Shown in pieces: positions 46,383-55,732 of a DNA stretch of 64,000 nt; within the stretch, counting starts at the first letter, position 1; each line of letters starts with the position of its first letter. The position numbers and the translations under genes were made by a program. The notes below the pieces were generated by a model. It was not told where the DNA came from, searched no databases, and saw only the letters and a program-made list of their open reading frames with translations. The DNA comes from Flagellimonas zhangzhouensis (GTDB lineage: Bacteria > Bacteroidota > Bacteroidia > Flavobacteriales > Flavobacteriaceae): assembly GCF_900102925.1 (NCBI RefSeq), contig NZ_FNKI01000001.1, positions 372,001-436,000 on the forward strand, written 5' to 3'.

Positions 46383-47102
46383 TTAAGTAAATACAGCATT
46401 TAATACGGCAAGAGACTTTGGTTCCCTAAATCCGTGCACATGCAATCGGAAATATAGTATCATTGTTTTTAAGAGTTCTCGCCTATTAGACTTAGTTAGT
46501 TGGATTGTATTTAATGCCTCAAAATTCGTGCCTAAAAACTTTTTGAAATTTTCCAGATTTTCACTCTGAATCAAGGGATTGAGGGAGGGTGTTTTGCAGA
46601 AGCTTCCCTCTTGTAAATCGAAAAACGGCGAGTTTTGCTGATATGTGTCTGGATAGAAGCCTAAAAACTTGGTCAGATTCAACAAAAAGAGGATGTGAAA
46701 ATTGGGAGAAAGCGAGTGGATATCCATCCAATGCAAAGCATATTCCAAATAATTGAAAAGGCCAAGATCTTGCTCTTCTTCGGAAATGGAATTGCCCAAC
46801 ATTTCGGCCAAAAATAAAACCACACTGTTTTTTACAATATCCGTATGCAGAGATTGGTAGGGAGCGCTCACTTTTACCTCTCGGATACTTTCCAAAGTGC
46901 CCTTGTTTTTATGGTTAGCCACAATTTCCAATTGCATCAAGGGTAAAAAATAAGCGGGTTTTAGTTTTCCTTTTTTGGAAGCAAGTACTCCTTTCAGTAA
47001 ATACGATTTCATCCCATCGGATTCGGTGAAAGCGCGAACAATAAGACTGGTGTCCCCATATTTGAGGGAGGAAAGTACAATAGCCTTTGTTGTTACTTGC
47101 AT
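46383..47102 (-). CDS. recO: DNA repair protein RecO
   Basis: RecO helps load RecA on single-stranded DNA coated by SSB, together with RecR. The N-terminal OB fold is visible in VTTKAIVLSSLKYGDTSLIVRAFTESDG (residues about 3-30) followed by SYLLKGVLASKKGKLKPAYFLP. The C-terminal helical domain includes LFLLNLTKFLGFYPDTY, and lacks the CxxC pairs of the zinc-bearing RecO proteins. The 239-residue length is normal. The start is 5 bases from the run of A that ends the gdhA terminator, so recO must either rely on read-through from gdhA or on a promoter inside the gdhA 3' region. The TBDT gene follows directly. Confidence 0.92.
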   Translation of the reverse strand: MQVTTKAIVLSSLKYGDTSLIVRAFTESDGMKSYLLKGVLASKKGKLKPAYFLPLMQLEIVANHKNKGTLESIREVKVSAPYQSLHTDIVKNSVVLFLAEMLGNSISEEEQDLGLFNYLEYALHWMDIHSLSPNFHILFLLNLTKFLGFYPDTYQQNSPFFDLQEGSFCKTPSLNPLIQSENLENFKKFLGTNFEALNTIQLTKSNRRELLKTMILYFRLHVHGFREPKSLAVLNAVFT

Positions 47103-47106
47103 GGAA

Positions 47107-47160
47107 TAAAAAAAGCAGTTACCAGAAGTGTAAAAGTAATTACTCCTTTCGGTAACTGCT
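47107..47160 (-). terminator. Intrinsic terminator of gdhA
   Basis: On the minus strand AGCAGTTACC (47160-47151 as written on the reverse) pairs with GGTAACTGCT (47123-47114), followed by seven U. A second short hairpin AAACCAT/ATGGTTT lies at 47167-47185, between the stop and the terminator. The loop holds a smaller inverted repeat AGTAATTACT. Confidence 0.88.
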
Positions 47161-47189
47161 AACTAAAAACCATTCAAGATGGTTTGTTA

Positions 47190-48593
<1,404 letters not shown>

Positions 48594-48664
48594 TTAATTT
48601 GAGCGCAAAATTATATTATTTACATAATTTGAATATTTATTTTTTATAAATTTTTCAAAATATT

Positions 48665-49819
48665 TTAATTGAGGGCTTGTTCCAAATCACTGATTAGGTC
48701 ATCTACATCCTCAATTCCGACACTTAATCGAATAAGTGCGTCAACTACACCATTTTTTTCGCGTTCTTCCTTGGGAATACTACCGTGCGACATACTCGCT
48801 GGATGGCCCACTAAACTTTCAACTCCCCCCAAAGACTCGGCAAGGGTGAAAATGTTCAATCGCTCCACAATTTTGATAGCTTCATCATAATTTGCTCCCA
48901 TGGGAATAAAAGAAATCATACCCCCAAAACCACTCATTTGCTCTTTGGCAATTTTATGGTTGGGATGAGATGTGAATCCTGGCCAATACACTTTCTCCAC
49001 TTTTGGATGTGCTTTTAAATATTTTGCAATGACTTCTCCATTCTCACAATGCCGTTGCATGCGCACATGAAGGGTTTTTATGCCGCGAAGCGTTAAAAAA
49101 CTGTCCATAGGCCCACAAATACCCCCACTTGATTTTTGAATGAAGTAAAGTTGTTCCGCCAATTTTTCATCTTTTACGACCAACGCTCCGACCACCACAT
49201 CGCTATGCCCTCCCAAATATTTGGTTGCAGAATGCATCACTAGATCAGCTCCCAAATCCAAAGGGCGTTGCAAATAAGGGGTAGCAAACGTATTGTCCAC
49301 CGCCAATAACACATTCTTAGCTTTGGTGACTTTGGCCACCGCTTTAATATCAATTATGTTCATCATGGGATTGGTCGGGGTCTCCACCCAAACCAATTTG
49401 GTGTTTTGGTCGATTTGCGAAGCCAATGCTTTCATATCCACCATATCCGAAAACCTAAATTTGATTCCATATTTCTCGAACACTCCTTTAAAAAGGCGGT
49501 AACTCCCCCCGTACAAGTCACTGGTACAGATTACTTCGTCTCCTGGACCCAGCAATTTAATCACAGCATCAATGGCGGCCATACCGCTTCCAAAAGCCAT
49601 TCCGTAGTTCCCATTTTCGAGACTTGCCACCGCATTTTCCAAAGCTGTTCGGGTAGGATTGGCCCCTCTAGAATATTCAAATCCTTTATGTCCGCCCGGG
49701 GTGGGTTGGGCATAGGTAGAGGTTTGGTAGATAGGAGGCATCACAGCTCCGTAAGCGGCATCTGGATGTTGACCTCCGTGTATGGTTTTGCTATTGAATT
49801 TTAGCTCTTTCTTGCTCAT
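48665..49819 (-). CDS. Trans-sulfuration PLP enzyme (cystathionine gamma-synthase/lyase type)
   Basis: This is a PLP enzyme of the Cys/Met metabolism family, 384 residues. The internal aldimine Lys is in HSATKYLGGHSDVVVGALV (near 199), the PLP-phosphate site in AFGSGMAAIDAVIKLL, and the Tyr/Arg pair contacting the cofactor in FEYSRGANPTRTALE (near 47-60). Sequence alone does not separate cystathionine gamma-synthase (methionine synthesis) from gamma-lyase (cysteine synthesis); the single stand-alone gene in this phylum is usually named metB. A well-formed promoter precedes it: TTG, 20 bases, TACATTTG, leaving a 5' leader of about 12 bases. No SAM riboswitch fits in the 62-base gap. Confidence 0.92.
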   Translation of the reverse strand: MSKKELKFNSKTIHGGQHPDAAYGAVMPPIYQTSTYAQPTPGGHKGFEYSRGANPTRTALENAVASLENGNYGMAFGSGMAAIDAVIKLLGPGDEVICTSDLYGGSYRLFKGVFEKYGIKFRFSDMVDMKALASQIDQNTKLVWVETPTNPMMNIIDIKAVAKVTKAKNVLLAVDNTFATPYLQRPLDLGADLVMHSATKYLGGHSDVVVGALVVKDEKLAEQLYFIQKSSGGICGPMDSFLTLRGIKTLHVRMQRHCENGEVIAKYLKAHPKVEKVYWPGFTSHPNHKIAKEQMSGFGGMISFIPMGANYDEAIKIVERLNIFTLAESLGGVESLVGHPASMSHGSIPKEEREKNGVVDALIRLSVGIEDVDDLISDLEQALN

Positions 49820-49837
49820 ACCCTTTAAATCTTACCA

Positions 49838-49868
49838 CAAATGTATCGTTATCTTTTGGGGTAATCAA
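49838..49868 (-). promoter_or_regulatory. Promoter of the metB-like gene
   Basis: On the minus strand TTG (49868-49866) and TACATTTG (49845-49838) are 20 bases apart, a full match to the Bacteroidota pattern TTG-N17..23-TAnnTTTG. The start codon is 19 bases downstream of the -7 box. It overlaps the divergent promoter at 49855-49884. Confidence 0.7.
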
Positions 49869-49884
49869 CGAAGTAGTATTTTTG
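49855..49884 (+). promoter_or_regulatory. Promoter of the DUF4163/DUF3298 lipoprotein gene
   Basis: TTTG (49855-49858) and TATTTTTG (49877-49884) are 18 bases apart, matching the Bacteroidota consensus. The -7 box covers an upstream in-frame TTG and precedes an ATG at 49885, which supports the ATG at 49906 as the real start. The -33 regions of this and the metB-like promoter overlap. Confidence 0.65.
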
Positions 49885-49905
49885 ATGACCCAAAAACCTC
49901 AACCC

Positions 49906-50646
49906 ATGAAAAAATTCTTCGGCCTGACCCTTATTTTAGGCGTGATAGGAAGTTGTGCTACCGATACCAAACTTACTTACGAGACTGTTTCCCTTATTGG
50001 AGAGACTTGTGCAGATTGCCCTAATATTACCATCAATATACCATCGGTTTTGGATGAAACTCCTGTGGCAAAAGCCATAGATGTGGCACTACGGGAAGAA
50101 ATCATAAGTCTTTTGTCGTTTAGTGAGGATAGAACTATCGATAATGTGGACAAGGCGATCAGTTCTTTCACCAGTAGTTATAAAGAATTAAAGACCAAAT
50201 TTCCAGAAGAGGTAGCTTGGGAGGCCAAGATTAAGGGTGAAGTGGTTTTTGAGAATGATTGGATCATCACTATTAAATTGGAATCGTATTCTTTTACGGG
50301 AGGAGCACACGGTTATGCCGCAACCTCTTTTTTAAATTTTGATAAAGCGCAAGGTGCTGAATTGGAAAACTGGGAGCTATTTAGCAATTTGGAGGGCTTT
50401 GAAAAATTCGCAGAGACCAAATTCAGAATTCAAGAAGATATCCCGCAAGACAAAAATATCAACTCCACGGGTTTTATGTTCGAGGGTGATGCTTTTCATT
50501 TACCCAATAATATAGGGTATACCAAAGAGGGCATTCAATTGATCTACAACCAATACGAAGTGGCTTCGTATGCAGATGGACCAATTTCCATGGTTTTGCC
50601 TTACAACGAAATCAATTTGTACTTAAAAAGAAAGGTCGGGCCTTAA
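49906..50646 (+). CDS. DUF4163/DUF3298 lipoprotein (RsiV-like)
   Basis: This is an envelope lipoprotein of 246 residues, from the ATG at 49906 (signal MKKFFGLTLILGVIGSC, lipobox Cys17). The first mature part is the DUF4163 (PdaC-type) region with INIPSVLDETPVAKAIDVALREEII and FENDWIITIKLESYSFTGGAHGYAATSFLNFD, where the TGGAHG motif is characteristic. The second is DUF3298, ending FHLPNNIGYTKEGIQLIYNQYEVASYADGPISMVLPYNEI. This pair also forms the extracellular part of the lysozyme-sensing anti-sigma factor RsiV of Bacillus; here there is no sigma factor gene and no membrane helix. Function in Bacteroidota is unknown. Its 3' end overlaps the converging DinB gene by 4 bases. Confidence 0.85.
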   Translation: MKKFFGLTLILGVIGSCATDTKLTYETVSLIGETCADCPNITINIPSVLDETPVAKAIDVALREEIISLLSFSEDRTIDNVDKAISSFTSSYKELKTKFPEEVAWEAKIKGEVVFENDWIITIKLESYSFTGGAHGYAATSFLNFDKAQGAELENWELFSNLEGFEKFAETKFRIQEDIPQDKNINSTGFMFEGDAFHLPNNIGYTKEGIQLIYNQYEVASYADGPISMVLPYNEINLYLKRKVGP

Positions 50647-51110
50647 GCTTGTTCTTTTACCGCTTTTTTCAAGGCCAGAATGGCTCCCAAATGCAATCCC
50701 TCGTGAAACACGTTAAAGGATAGTGCGTCCTCTGGACTGCTCAACCCAATTTTCGGGGTGGTCATATACTCCTGAAAAGTTTTGAATTTCCCAGCTTCGT
50801 AATCTTTCTGAATTTGTTCCACAGTGCTGAACAAATACATTGAAATTTTATCGCGTTCCTCTTGGCTAGGAATTCCATTGGGGAAAGTTCCTTTTTTATA
50901 GGCATTGACCAATTCCTCTTCAATGGTAAAATCCAATCCACTCAATTTATACATTAATAATTGTGGAGTCACCACCACATGGGCAATGTTCCACCAAATA
51001 TTATTGTTAAACCCCTCAGGAATCTTAAATAAATCTTCTTCGGGGGTGTTCTCTAAAAAGTTGTGAAGAATGGCTCTATTCTTTAAGAGTATATCGAAAA
51101 TCTTTTCCAT
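50643..51110 (-). CDS. Cytoplasmic DinB-family protein
   Basis: This is a four-helix DinB/BSH-type protein of 155 residues. The metal-binding His set of the family is visible: NIWWNIAHVVVTPQLLMYKLSG (His near 47) and FNVFHEGLHLGAILALKKAV (HxxxH near 139-143). Family members include thiol-S-transferases and maleylpyruvate isomerase relatives; the actual reaction here is unknown. There is no signal peptide, unlike the second DinB protein at 58.3 kb. The gene is divergent from the ArsC-like gene, with an inverted repeat (51164-51185) in the gap, and converges on the DUF4163 lipoprotein gene. Confidence 0.88.
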   Translation of the reverse strand: MEKIFDILLKNRAILHNFLENTPEEDLFKIPEGFNNNIWWNIAHVVVTPQLLMYKLSGLDFTIEEELVNAYKKGTFPNGIPSQEERDKISMYLFSTVEQIQKDYEAGKFKTFQEYMTTPKIGLSSPEDALSFNVFHEGLHLGAILALKKAVKEQA

Positions 51111-51163
51111 GCCTGTGATTTTTTAAACCGTTTTGATGCGATAAAACTACTTTGAATTTTTAA

Positions 51164-51185
51164 AACAGCTTTCCCAAAAGCTGTT
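51164..51185. promoter_or_regulatory. Inverted repeat between DinB and ArsC-like genes
   Basis: AACAGCTTT (51164-51172) and AAAGCTGTT (51177-51185) form a perfect 9-bp dyad with a 4-base centre in the 142-base divergent gap. There is no U-run, so an operator for one or both genes is more likely than a terminator. Confidence 0.45.
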
Positions 51186-51252
51186 GAATTTACCTTTACT
51201 TCACAAGTATTGTTTGAAATTTGGCTTCCTTTGTCCTCCAATACCAAATAGC

Positions 51253-51606
51253 ATGAAAAAAATATACCATTTGGGCAGCTGCTCAACTTGTATTCGTATT
51301 TTAAAAGAGTTGGAACCTTTGGATGGAGTAACCTTGCAAGAGATAAAATCAGAACCCATAACTCCTGAGCAATTGGATGAAATGGCCCAACTTTCAGGCA
51401 GTTACGAATCTCTTTTTAGCAGAAGAGCCATGCTTTTTCGCCAAAGAGGACTTCATGAACAAGAACTAACCGAAGACGATTACAAAAACCTGATTTTGGA
51501 ACATTACACTTTTTTAAAGCGTCCTGTGACCTTGGTTGATGGACAAATATTTGTTGGGAATTCCAAAAAAGTGGTCGAAGCGGCCAATGAGGCATTGCAT
51601 TCATGA
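51253..51606 (+). CDS. ArsC/Spx-family thioredoxin-fold protein
   Basis: This is a 117-residue protein of the ArsC family. It starts MKKIYHLGSCSTCIRILKEL, where a CSTC (CxxC) pair at residues 10-13 is followed by Arg; Spx-type members use such a pair as a redox switch, while arsenate reductases have one Cys with Arg nearby. The C-terminal part keeps the family pattern FLKRPVTLVDGQIFVGNSKKVVEAA (PV-x-x-DG). I start at the ATG at 51253; an in-frame ATG at 51184 is further upstream and would add a stretch unlike the family. The stop overlaps the EamA permease start (ATGA), so the two are translationally coupled. Arsenic resistance is not supported by context. Confidence 0.85.
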   Translation: MKKIYHLGSCSTCIRILKELEPLDGVTLQEIKSEPITPEQLDEMAQLSGSYESLFSRRAMLFRQRGLHEQELTEDDYKNLILEHYTFLKRPVTLVDGQIFVGNSKKVVEAANEALHS

Positions 51607-52499
51607 GTAAAAGAACCTTGGCCATATTGGCTGCCTTGGGCGCCACAACCATTTATGGCGTCAATCACACCATTGCAAAAGGGGTAATGCCCACTTATGT
51701 GGAATCTTTTGGATTTATTTTCCTGAGGGTCACGGGTGCTGCATTGCTTTTTTGGTTGATTTCTTTTTGGGGACCCAAGGAAAAAATTGAAAAAAGGGAC
51801 TGGCTCCGCATTTTGGTTTGTTCCATTTTGGGAATGGTCATCAATATGTTGTCCTTTTTTAAAGGACTGCAACTTTCTACCCCAATTAATAGCTCGGTGC
51901 TCGTCACCATAAGCCCAATTATTGTGGTGATTATGTCAGCTTTCCTTTTAAAGGAGCGTATCACCCTAAATAAAGGACTAGGCGTATTTTTAGGATTTGT
52001 TGGCGCTATCGGACTCATTATGTTTGGGGCCGAAGTACGGCAAGATGCTCCCAATATCCCTTTAGGTAATTTCCTTTTTGTGGTGAATGCAACATCCTAT
52101 GGCGCTTATCTCATCGTGGTTAAAAAATTGATTGAAAAATACCATCCTTTTACCTTAATGAAATGGTTGTTCACCATTGCCGTCATCATCAACTTGCCAT
52201 TGACTTGGCATGAAGTTGTTGAAATTGAATGGTCCACCATCCCACTTTGGGCTTTGGGATCCATCGCCTTTGTTGTTATTGGCACTACCTTTTTAACTTA
52301 TTTGTTCAACGCCTATGCCCTGATGCAGGTAAAAGCATCCACCATTGGCGCTTTTATGTACGTGCAACCATTGGTGGGAATCATTTTTGCCATTTTAACG
52401 GGCAAAGACCATCTCACCTTAATCAAGGTGGTGGCAACTAGCTTTGTTTTGATCGGGGTGTATTTGGCCAGTAAAAAGCCAAAACCGAGGATATCTTAA
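51603..52499 (+). CDS. EamA/DMT-superfamily permease
   Basis: This is an inner-membrane transporter of 298 residues with ten predicted membrane helices in two EamA repeats. The first repeat starts LAILAALGATTIYGVNHTIAKG and includes FIFLRVTGAALLFWLI; the second starts near NFLFVVNATSYGAYLIVVKKLI (about residue 155) and ends GVYLASKKPKPRIS. The family exports metabolites such as amino acids or nucleosides, but specificity cannot be predicted. Its start overlaps the ArsC-like gene by 4 bases, which suggests joint regulation. It converges on the thioesterase gene, with 7 bases between stops. Confidence 0.9.
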   Translation: MSKRTLAILAALGATTIYGVNHTIAKGVMPTYVESFGFIFLRVTGAALLFWLISFWGPKEKIEKRDWLRILVCSILGMVINMLSFFKGLQLSTPINSSVLVTISPIIVVIMSAFLLKERITLNKGLGVFLGFVGAIGLIMFGAEVRQDAPNIPLGNFLFVVNATSYGAYLIVVKKLIEKYHPFTLMKWLFTIAVIINLPLTWHEVVEIEWSTIPLWALGSIAFVVIGTTFLTYLFNAYALMQVKASTIGAFMYVQPLVGIIFAILTGKDHLTLIKVVATSFVLIGVYLASKKPKPRIS

Positions 52500-52506
52500 A
52501 CCTACC

Positions 52507-52995
52507 TTATGTTTGAGGAATGTTCAAATCCATTGGCTTTTGAACAAATTTGCGGGTATCGGCCTTGGTCAAGGTCTTAAAATCATCTGTTTTTTCCATA
52601 CCCTGAAGTGCACCCAACAATTCATCTGGCAATCCAATCAACTTTCTTTCTTTTAAGTCAATCCATGCACCCATCATCTCACAGCGGGCAAAATTTTTCC
52701 CGTTGATGTCAAAAAAGTTGTGTCTAAACTCAAAAAACATTCCGTCCTCGCTCATTCCTACGAACTCCAAAGACACTTTTACGGGTTTTCCTGGAAATGC
52801 TTCCTTAAAATAATAGACATGCTCATAGAAAACCACAGGCCCTAAATTGTAACGGGCAAAACTTTTTTGGTTGAATCCAGCCTTTCCCAAATAATCCATT
52901 CGGGTGTGACTCATAAAATTTATATATGCAGAGTTGGCCATGTGCCTGTTGGCATCAATATCGCTCCATCTGATCTCAAATTCTTTTAAAAACAT
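52507..52995 (-). CDS. Acyl-CoA thioesterase, hotdog (4HBT) fold
   Basis: This is a cytoplasmic 162-residue hotdog-fold thioesterase. The 4HBT signature is near the N-terminus: FEIRWSDIDANRHMANSAYINFMSHTRMDYL (residues about 6-36), with the catalytic Asp in DIDANRH. The chain continues VYYFKEAFPGKPVKVSLEFVGMSEDGMFFEFRHNFFD. Such enzymes hydrolyse acyl-CoA or act on 4-hydroxybenzoyl-CoA; the acyl chain is unknown. It is divergent from the nitronate monooxygenase gene; the gap contains the perfect palindrome TTATGCATGCATAA. Confidence 0.88.
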   Translation of the reverse strand: MFLKEFEIRWSDIDANRHMANSAYINFMSHTRMDYLGKAGFNQKSFARYNLGPVVFYEHVYYFKEAFPGKPVKVSLEFVGMSEDGMFFEFRHNFFDINGKNFARCEMMGAWIDLKERKLIGLPDELLGALQGMEKTDDFKTLTKADTRKFVQKPMDLNIPQT

Positions 52996-53009
52996 AGCGG
53001 GTTATTTTG

Positions 53010-53023
53010 TTATGCATGCATAA
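53010..53023. promoter_or_regulatory. Perfect 14-bp palindrome in a divergent gap
   Basis: TTATGCATGCATAA lies 15 bases before the thioesterase start and 89 bases before the nitronate monooxygenase start. An exact TAGTTTTG -7-type box follows at 53041-53048 for the plus-strand gene, without a clear -33. A regulator binding site is possible. Confidence 0.35.
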
Positions 53024-53111
53024 TAATCGTAAAAATACCATAGTTTTGAAAACCGATGCCTATCTTGAGCAGAATTGTTTCTATTTTTAATCATAGTTTA
53101 ACACTACCCTT

Positions 53112-54089
53112 ATGAGTCAAAAAGCAGCATTTATTTCCGATTTGTCACTCCCCGTTGTTGCCGCACCTATGTTCCTGATTTCAGGACCTAAATTGGTCAT
53201 CGAGTGTTGCAAAAATGGTATTGTTGGAACGTTTCCAGCACTAAACCAACGCACTAGTGAGGGTTTTGAGGAATGGCTTATTGAAATAAAATCTGAACTC
53301 GAAAAATTTGAGGCGGAGTCAGGAAAGAAAGCGGCTCCATTTGGCGTGAATTTGGTAGTGCATCCAACCAATCCTAGGTTGGAAGCCGATGTTAAACTTT
53401 GTATGAAACATAAGGTGCCTTTGGTGATTACATCATTGGGCGCCGTGAGTATGGTGGTGGATGCCATTCACAGCTATGGTGGATTGGTTTTTCACGACAT
53501 TATTAAAAAACGTCACGCTGAAAAAGCGGCCGAGGCTGGAGTAGACGGTCTTATTTTGGTTTCTGCTGGTGCTGGTGGACACGGAGGCACCATCAATCCG
53601 ATGAGTTTGATTGCCGAGGTGAAGAAATTCTTCCACAAGACCATATTGCTTTCGGGATGCATTAGTACAGGTCAAGATGTTGCTGCTGCCTTACAAATGG
53701 GGGCCGATTTGGCTTATATGGGAACCCGTTTTATAAATACGGAAGAGAGCAAAGCCCCAGAAGAATATCGAAAAATGATTGTAGATGCTGGCGCAAGTGA
53801 TATTGTATACACCGCGGCCATTTCTGGAGTACATGCAAACTTTTTAGCATCGAGCTTAAAGGCAGCAGGAATTACCGATGAAGACCTTAAAAAAGATACC
53901 AAAATTGATTTTGGAAAGGAACTCAACACCGAAGCCAAAGCATGGAAAACGATTTGGTCGGCAGGGCAAGGAGTCACCACAATTGACGATGTACTGCCAG
54001 TTTCTGAACTGGTCAAAAATCTGAAATCAGAATTTAAAACAGCCATTGAAGCTCAGGCCAAATTGTTGGAAACCTTTCCAAAAAACTAG
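53112..54089 (+). CDS. Nitronate monooxygenase family flavoprotein
   Basis: This is an FMN-dependent TIM-barrel enzyme of the nitronate monooxygenase (2-nitropropane dioxygenase) family, 325 residues. It oxidises alkyl nitronates such as propionate-3-nitronate, detoxifying them, if activity matches the family. Key segments are PVVAAPMFLISGPKLVIECCKNGIVGTFPALN (about 14-45), SLGAVSMVVDAIHSYGG, the signature SAGAGGHGGTINPMSLI (about 155-171, catalytic His in GGHGG), and the phosphate-binding LSGCISTGQDVAAALQMGADLAYMGTRF. The YheT-type hydrolase gene starts 9 bases downstream, so the two probably form an operon. Confidence 0.92.
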   Translation: MSQKAAFISDLSLPVVAAPMFLISGPKLVIECCKNGIVGTFPALNQRTSEGFEEWLIEIKSELEKFEAESGKKAAPFGVNLVVHPTNPRLEADVKLCMKHKVPLVITSLGAVSMVVDAIHSYGGLVFHDIIKKRHAEKAAEAGVDGLILVSAGAGGHGGTINPMSLIAEVKKFFHKTILLSGCISTGQDVAAALQMGADLAYMGTRFINTEESKAPEEYRKMIVDAGASDIVYTAAISGVHANFLASSLKAAGITDEDLKKDTKIDFGKELNTEAKAWKTIWSAGQGVTTIDDVLPVSELVKNLKSEFKTAIEAQAKLLETFPKN

Positions 54090-54097
54090 TTTCTCAA

Positions 54098-55057
54098 ATG
54101 CCACAAGTTGCATCGAAATATAACCCTCCGATATTTTTTAAGAATGGACATTTCTCCACTATTTATTCGGGGATAATTCGTTCGGTAAACGGGGTGGTGC
54201 AAAAAAGGGAACGGATTACCCTTTCTGATAGTGATTTTTTGGATTTAGATTGGAGTTATGCTTCTGAACCGTCGGATAAATTGGTGATTTTGATTCACGG
54301 ATTAGAGGGTGATGCACAACGACCATACATCACGGGAAGTGCCAAAATCTTGAATCAAAACGGTTATGATTGTTGCGCCATCAACCTAAGGGGATGCAGC
54401 GGAGAACCGAACAAACTGTATCGATCATATCATTCAGGGGCTACGGAAGATTTAACCGAAGTTGTTCGTCACATTTTAAACACCAGAAATTATCCTACAA
54501 TATATTTAAAAGGGTTTAGTTTGGGTGGCAACCTATTATTAAAGTACTTGGGTGAAAATTCAAATGCTTCAGAAAACATAAAGGGAGCCGTAGCGGTTTC
54601 AGTGCCATGTAGTCTTCATAGCTCTTGCAAGGAATTGCATTCTACTAAAAATATTTTGTACGCACAGCGCTTCAAGAGAAATCTATTGGACAAATTGCGG
54701 ATCAAACGTGACATGTTCCCAGATCAAATCACCGAGCAAGAAATCAGGAAAATAAAGACGCTTAAGGATTTCGACGACACCTACACCAGCAAGGCGCATC
54801 AATTTAAAGATGCTTTGGATTATTACGAACAATGCAGTTCGCTGCAATTTTTACCAAATATTAAAGTACCCAGCCTGATCATCAATGCCAAAAACGATTC
54901 GTTCTTGGGGCCTGAATGCTACCCTTTCAAAGAAGTGGAAAAAAATCCCAACTTATATTTGGAAACTCCAACTTATGGGGGGCATGTTGGTTTCTGGGGA
55001 AAAGACAATATCACCTACACCGAAAAAAAAGCAGTAACCTTTTTCAACTCCATTTAA
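54098..55057 (+). CDS. YheT-family alpha/beta hydrolase
   Basis: This is a serine hydrolase of the YheT/ABHD group, 319 residues, without a signal peptide. The nucleophile elbow is GFSLGGNLLLKYLGE (Ser near 143), the oxyanion region LVILIHGLEGDAQRPYI (about 62-78), the acidic residue in PSLIINAKNDSFLGP (near 270) and the catalytic His in ETPTYGGHVGFWG (near 300). The family is thought to act on medium-chain esters or lipids, but physiological substrates are not settled. It follows the nitronate monooxygenase gene after 8 bases and precedes the cytochrome c gene by 112 bases. Confidence 0.92.
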   Translation: MPQVASKYNPPIFFKNGHFSTIYSGIIRSVNGVVQKRERITLSDSDFLDLDWSYASEPSDKLVILIHGLEGDAQRPYITGSAKILNQNGYDCCAINLRGCSGEPNKLYRSYHSGATEDLTEVVRHILNTRNYPTIYLKGFSLGGNLLLKYLGENSNASENIKGAVAVSVPCSLHSSCKELHSTKNILYAQRFKRNLLDKLRIKRDMFPDQITEQEIRKIKTLKDFDDTYTSKAHQFKDALDYYEQCSSLQFLPNIKVPSLIINAKNDSFLGPECYPFKEVEKNPNLYLETPTYGGHVGFWGKDNITYTEKKAVTFFNSI

Positions 55058-55169
55058 GATCAATCTTATAGGCTTTGTGAGGGACAAAACAAAAATCCCT
55101 ACCATTATTACACCCTAAATACCTATATTAGTAGCTGCATTTACACAAACAAACATCAAGAAAGTAATA

Positions 55170-55649
55170 ATGAAAAAAGTTGTCCTGTTCTTGGCACTTG
55201 GTGCTATGATCGCTAGTTGCGGCGGAAAGAAAGAAGAAAAGAAAGATGGTTTTGAGGTGAGCCGTACCAAAACTGAAGAAAAAGCGGCTGAAACCAAAGC
55301 AACTGTTCCTGTTGATTTGGACAATAATGGTGTTGGTCCCATCAAAGATTTGGAATTCCCAGCCGATATTGATCAAGCTATGGCTGATCGCGGAAAAGCA
55401 AAATTTGAAGCTATTTGTGTTGCCTGTCACATGATTGACAAAAGAATGATCGGCCCTGCTTTAAAAGATGTTTACGACAGAAGAAGTCCTGCATGGGTAA
55501 TGAATATGATCTTGAATCCTGACGGAATGTTGAAAGAAGATTCCATTGCACAAGCCTTGTTGAAAGAATACAACAACGCTATTATGCTGAATCAAAACCT
55601 AACAGAAGAGGAAGCAAGGGACGTAGCTGAATACTTGAGAACGCTATAA
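55170..55649 (+). CDS. c-type cytochrome lipoprotein
   Basis: This is an electron-carrying lipoprotein of 159 residues. The signal ends at the lipobox MIASC (Cys17), followed by a Lys/Glu-rich linker (GGKKEEKKDGFEVSR) of about 45 residues. A class I cytochrome c domain follows: heme attachment CVACH (near 87-91), then GPALKDVYDRR, and a likely axial Met in NAIMLNQNLTEEE (near 141), ending with the helix ARDVAEYLRTL. One heme is expected. It sits alone with its own terminator and no oxidase gene nearby, so its redox partners are unknown; similar proteins serve as soluble or anchored donors to cbb3 or caa3 oxidases. Confidence 0.9.
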   Translation: MKKVVLFLALGAMIASCGGKKEEKKDGFEVSRTKTEEKAAETKATVPVDLDNNGVGPIKDLEFPADIDQAMADRGKAKFEAICVACHMIDKRMIGPALKDVYDRRSPAWVMNMILNPDGMLKEDSIAQALLKEYNNAIMLNQNLTEEEARDVAEYLRTL

Positions 55650-55670
55650 AGACCAAACCAATACATTTAA

Positions 55671-55709
55671 AATGCTGTTGTTTACTAGTTTAAGCAACAG
55701 CATTTTTTT
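55671..55709 (+). terminator. Intrinsic terminator of the cytochrome c gene
   Basis: AATGCTGTTG and CAACAGCATT (55671-55680 and 55695-55704) form a perfect 10-bp stem with a 14-base loop, followed by a T-run. It starts 22 bases after the stop codon. Confidence 0.9.
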
Positions 55710-55732
55710 ATTTTAGGGTAAAACTAATTCCC

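Noticed and set aside
51253..51606. Arsenic-resistance locus
   Set aside because: No ArsR, ArsB/Acr3 or ArsM gene is nearby and the Cys pattern is CxxC as in Spx-like proteins.
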